A model generated the notes under the pieces. That model was given only the letters and a program-made list of their open reading frames with translations. It ran no database searches and was not told where the DNA came from. Made by a program: the position numbers and the translations under genes. Shown here piece by piece: positions 59,397 to 64,000 of a stretch of 64,000 nucleotides of DNA (its first letter is position 1; the number at the start of each line of letters is the position of its first letter). Source of the DNA: Gnetum montanum (lineage: Eukaryota > Streptophyta > Gnetopsida > Gnetales > Gnetaceae); NCBI GenBank assembly GCA_015680685.1, contig MNCI01022695.1, positions 188,300 through 252,299 on the forward strand. The letters run 5' to 3'.

Positions 59397-62252
59397 TCAA
59401 ACAGTCCTAGGTGGTGGAGGCTCCAAAGAACCTTCTCCTACTTCAAGCACATGTAATGGTTCAAGGGGTGGTTATGGTTATCTTGTGGTAGCTGCAAATT
59501 TTGGAAAAATAATGGAAGACATCCAACAAGGCTTTCATCTTCTCCTCCTTACTCTAGGGGTGATTCACAGTTCGTACTACTTCACCAATGTGAGTTGAAA
59601 TAGGAATATCCCATGGATAGGGCATTGTTAGAAACAACTTCTTCACATTCACGAACTTGGTAGTGAGATGATTGGATTCTATGTTGAACACATGAGTGCA
59701 TTCCGAAGCTCCTCGTAGTCATTCATTCTTTTGGCTAGGTTCTTAGCAGTTGATCTTTAATTAGTAAACTTCACCTTGAGAACCTCAAGTTCCACATTTG
59801 CAATCTCAAGCTTCTACTTAGTCTCTTTGTGGTCCTTGAACTCTGCCTTATATAGCAAGTACAAGCTAGCCACCTACTTATCCAATTTTAACCATAGCCT
59901 ACTGATAGTTATCATCTCTAAGTTTACATACCAGAGATTGGCAAGCTTCATGTACTTAGTCATCTCCTTAATTTTTAGCTCTTTTATGTGAATTTCTGCA
60001 TTATTGTAGTAATTCAGCCCATCAAAGATATGTTGCCAAACATCACCTCCTTCCTTGAGTTGCTGAAGAGTCTCATTTACTTTTGCCTTTATCATTTGGA
60101 TGTGCTTTTGATTGATTTCCTTTTTCCATTCCACCTCATTTTTGTAATGATTCTTCACTCTCTCAAACTTCATGGCCTTATTCTTATGGGTGGTGATTTC
60201 GATTGTAGATTTTTGGCGTAAGGCATAGACTTCTTTATGGAGAGGTTTCTATTTTTTCTTACCAATATCCTCAATTTTGTATCCACCCTAGCTAGTGGCT
60301 CCTACTATTAATCGATAAATTATGACATTTGCTACTTTTTTTCATCAACATTTTGTAGATGATGGTTTTTTGTGATCAAGATCTCATTCTCTTAATGAGT
60401 TTAAACCAAGTCATTTTGGATGTTATGCATGATGGAATTAGCTAAGGACTAGTCAAATATTACCATCTTCTTGGAATTCTCAACATCTTTGATTCTCTTA
60501 TGAATCTATTGAAAAGCTTCATCCCACATCATTGCTTGGTTGAGAAGTGTAAGATCAACAAGGCAGGTTCTCAAATTAGTAACTTCCATAAACAAGGGTT
60601 GGTTCTTAGCTCTAGCTATTTCAAGTTGATCCTTTATGATGATGCATTTCTCCTTTGCCTCAAGCAGCTTTGACTAGCTTATAGTGATGTTATTTGAAAG
60701 GTCAAAGACATTCAGAATTAGTTACCTAATTCCCACTAGTTGGTCTAGCAATTTCTTATGCTACGCTACACTCAATTTGTTGCTAACAGTTCTTGTAGAC
60801 ATCTACACATCTCTAAATGTAGAAACATATAGTATAGACATCATAGGTGCATTAAGTGCTTTAGCCACTTTGTTAACAACCACTTGGCTATCAACTCCTA
60901 GCTATGGTGTTGCATCATCAAGACAGTTTCCCCCTCACCCTTATCCAAACACATAAAAAAGGTAGCAAAATTCTTAGAGATGTCTGTGAATTCTTGTTAC
61001 TATGAGAGGAACTCTATTACATATTAGGTATTTATATTTGACCTTGTAGACACCTACAATTGTTGGGCTGATAAAATTGTTACCCCATCCTCCACCTAGC
61101 TTAAGGTTTGGGCCACTTTGTTAAGGTGGCTTATGGTTGGTCTATACACAGATGGGTCACCACCACTCATTCCTACTTGCTACTACTATGCTTGCAAGAG
61201 GTACTCCCAAAGTTGATGCATGCATCCAATAGTAGTGCAGGTCTCTAGTGTTCTCTCATGAGTGGATGGTAGAGGTGGTGGTTGCTACTCATCTTCTTGG
61301 ATCACCTTTGCAAACACTTTATCCTTCATCATCTCTACCCAAGAAGTAGTTGGAGCATGTTAGACAACATCATCTGTGCAGTGGGTTATGCCTCCACTCT
61401 TGCATAGTTTTTTAATAAGGTACGAAAAGGGGAGTTTCTTCATTCCATGTTCATTCTCCTTGAAGCACTTCTCTATCTCAAGATAGATTAGATCTAGAAG
61501 GTTGACTAGGAATCTACCACTTAGAGCAGCACATGCACAGGTAGAGAAAGCCATGATCTTGCTAGGCCTCATCATGGGATTGAGGTCAAAGGGAGCAATC
61601 TTGAAGTATGCATGTTCCATGGTAGTGAGTGCACCAAACTCCTTGTAGTCCACTCCATAACACCGTTGCATTCATTATTTCTTGATGCTTAGATCTACCT
61701 ACATTAGAATTTTTAAAAGATTGGCCCCTACTTCATGAAACCTAAGGGCCTTATAAATTGCTTTCAATGAGTAGGACATAGATATGTTCTTGATTTTGAC
61801 CATTGAACCAGCCTACCTATTACTTCAAAATGGTACATCTCTCCCATGTATCACTTCCCACTAGAAGTGATAATGGGCCACAAGGGAGAGTTTTGCAGTT
61901 GAGCTTTGACTTTTGGAGGAGGAAACTCTAAGAAGGATCCAAAGTTTAGCTCTTAGAGAATAGATTTTTGAACATCATTGGATTTGATTTGCTTAAGGTA
62001 GGCATCCATTAGGGTGACCTCAAGGTTTGGTCTTGGCCTTCGTGCCTCATCTTGATGTGATTGTTCTATTGCAGCTACTTCTTCAAGAATCTATCTAACA
62101 AATTCCACTTCAAGCTTCTCCTAAAGAGGTCCTATTTCATGGGTTCTAGCCACCTACTCTTGGGCCTATTCTTAGCTCCTTCTAGTTCTTTTCCATGTAT
62201 CCCTTAGTTGTGATGGTCCTCCTTCATGCATGTACTTTCCTTTAGGTTCCAT
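59397..62252 (-). pseudogene. aORF of element C: 3' accessory ORF, broken
   Basis: Candidate start MEPKGKYMHEGGPSQL at 62252; the last readable piece ends GEGSLEPPPPRTV at 59397, the counterpart of the PPPP end of element B. Shared boxes: SPLWPIITSSG, AYFKIAPFDLNP, FLVNLLDLIYLEI, LPFSYLIKKLCKSGGI (61671-61360). Coiled-coil part at 60173-59874 (EINQKHIQMIKAKVNETLQQ, LKIKEMTKYMKLANLWYVNL), closely matching 46200-46400 of A. At least two frameshifts separate these pieces, and stops are frequent. Closer to A than to B in the boxes. Function unknown. Confidence 0.75.
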
Positions 62253-62697
62253 CAGTGATCATAATATAGCCAAGTATTAGTGTATAATGTATAACTTATA
62301 ACATTTAAGTACCTTATCATGTTTGGTACCTACACTTAGGCTAAGTTATGACCACAATGGATTGATTATTTTATTATTATTTTAATATTATTTGAATTAG
62401 AAGGTCATTAGAGTTTGTTGGAAGGGTTCAACTTTCAAAAATGGATGTTTTGATGTTAGTTTATTAGTTAAATCTTTGTGGGAGTTAGAAAAATTTCAAA
62501 AAATTTTCATCAAAAACCTAAGGTCTATGGCCCCCATGATTAAGAGATTACTTCTAGTCATTGTATGTTTGAAGAGTAGGATTAATCAAATAAATGGTTT
62601 GGAAGTTATGGCTCTTAGAATGTTTTTGGCTTTGGAAAGTTCAAAAACTTCCCCCTCAATTGAGTTTAAATGTGAAAAATTACCAACTGTTGCTACA

Positions 62698-62800
62698 TAT
62701 ATATAGATTTTTTACCTAGCATTGATGGGGTTCCATCGATGGGGTCTCATCTACGTTGGGGCTCCATATACAGGGTTCCATCAATGGAGCACATAGAGAA
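62698..62800 (-). promoter_or_regulatory. Internal promoter-like block before aORF of element C
   Basis: On the minus strand, CCATTGATGG, an ATGGAGCC piece and CCATCGATGG (62742-62733, a perfect 10-bp palindrome) precede TATATATA at 62705-62698, about 445 bp before the aORF. The place and layout are those of elements A and B. The motif differs: GATGG-type here, GATG/GTCAAC in A, GATATCGCG in B. Confidence 0.6.
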
Positions 62801-62829
62801 AATTTTTCACTTTTAAAATTTCAAAAAAT

Positions 62830-64000
62830 ACAAGGATTTTAAGCATGAAATTGGGGTTTCTAGAGAGCTAGAAAAGGCATGAACATAATGAAATGCTTGA
62901 AGAGGGCTCAATTATTCATAAAAATTGGAGTTTTGGATTGGAGAATGAATTTTTGTTGGAGAAATGCCATTAAGAGGCACACAATTGGATGCAATCAATG
63001 GGGAATGCAAAACATTTGATTACAAAAATACCTAAGGATTAGGAACTTAACTAGCCCAATCAAGAGATATGCAAGTGGGTCCTTCCCATAGTAGGCTCAT
63101 GCTTTCTTTTCCTTTACATATCCTTGAACCAAGGAGTCTGTGAGCCCCATAGTTAATTAATGGTTATGGAAAGTTAAGAACCTAATCCTAGAATATTCTA
63201 CCTAAGAATTTAGACACATCAAACTAAGACATTAAACAAGACATGGAAAACTAGTAGTGGGTGAATTATGAGAAGCATTGGTGGATGAAAGAGAAGGTGG
63301 AATAGAGTTTCGAATCATGATCACATGAAGTCCCTTATGGAGTTTGTGGTTAAATAACTTGATAAAGTCCATCCTTAGTTTAGATCAAAACCAACCACGT
63401 CTAGTGACTTCACATCAAAACTCTAAGATAAGTTCACCCCTTCAAGACAAAAGAATGCTCCCATAGATCAATCACCATTCCTTATTAAGAAGAAAAGAGA
63501 CGTAGAAAGTGAGAAGGGGCCTTAGTTAGAGGGGACCTTCAAGCATGGCTAACATGTATTTCTAGTTTCATAACCAATGCTTGTAGTCCATTAGTTTGTC
63601 TAAGGGATGTGCTTTGAATGTTCATTATTTTTTTTTTGGAGTTTTATGTTTTTATGGATTTTTGGATGAGAACCACACCATGCAAAGACTTTAACTTCAT
63701 GTTATTGATTAACAACAAAAGAGTAAGAAATCCATGAAAACACTCATGCACTCAAGAGAGTAGGCAAGTACAAAGAGCATTAAATCCCCTTGAAGTCACA
63801 CCCTTATCAATCCATTTAATATTTCCTAAGTTTGGAAACTAACAAGGTCACAAGTTCATTTAAGTTCTTATTAAGGATGGAACCTCATATTTCCAAAATA
63901 AGGAACACCATCAAGTTCCATGGATGGGTGAATGACATGGACTTACTACCTATACTATGAAAAATAAACCATGCCTTAGTTATTAATCATCAAAATTCAA
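62830..64000 (-). other. Conserved noncoding spacer of element C
   Basis: No coding signal. Aligned with 42923-44170 of element A over its whole length on the minus strand, including the single copy of the stretch duplicated in A. The window edge corresponds to about 42923 in A, roughly 170 bp after the end of the movement-protein-like ORF. Confidence 0.65.

Noticed and set aside
1-64000. tRNA, rRNA or CRISPR features and intact host genes
   Set aside because: None seen. The only tRNA-related sequences are short primer sites of LTR elements, and the tandem motifs are not CRISPR-like.

Overview
The window reads as intergenic repeat DNA from a large plant nuclear genome. It is AT-rich, poor in CpG, has no intact host gene, and is packed with old LTR retrotransposons in which Gln, Arg and Trp codons have often become stops, as expected where methylated cytosine has decayed. 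A seed plant with a very large genome, perhaps a gymnosperm, is my best guess; the species cannot be read from the sequence. Two assembly defects are present: one N at 15413 and a 500-N gap at 38822-39321.

Layout. 1-830: degenerate tandem repeat. 831-10650: no recognisable gene. Element F (about 10.7-13.7 kb, +): promoter-like block and a broken plant-transposon-type ORF. Element E (15021-18400, +): short LTR element with one non-pol ORF; a related lone LTR, H, follows (about 18.44-19.14 kb). Element D (20650-30181, +): Ty3/gypsy chromovirus-like element with an initiator-Met-type primer site. Element G (around 31.04 kb, -): only a primer site and LTR edge. Element A (33031-56635, +): Athila/Tat-like Ty3/gypsy element flanked by the 5-bp duplication TTAAT. 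Element B (47764-56408, -) is nested inside the 3' LTR of A, flanked by the duplication ACCAT. Element C (58341 to beyond 64000, -) is a relative of A whose 5' part lies outside the window.

A, B and C share LTR termini (TGATGAG...), a purine tract next to the LTR, and a large 3' accessory ORF (called aORF here) of about 870-950 codons. A and B also show primer sites resembling the tRNA-Asp type. B keeps gag and aORF but has no pol, so it is probably a non-autonomous passenger. Just before each aORF lies a promoter-like block (a cluster of short self-complementary motifs, then a TATA box) that resembles the promoter in the LTRs, suggesting separate transcription of the aORF.

The most unusual object is an 860-codon broken ORF at 40147-42750, between the integrase end of A and its aORF and in the same direction. 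Its middle resembles the 30K-type movement protein of the plant pararetrovirus family Caulimoviridae, with a long unrecognised N-terminal part and a coiled-coil C-terminal part. No pararetroviral RT or coat protein accompanies it. Either a viral gene was captured by a retrotransposon lineage, or a viral fragment landed in this copy. Element C aligns with A to within about 170 bp of this ORF exactly where the window ends, so the next bases outside would help decide.
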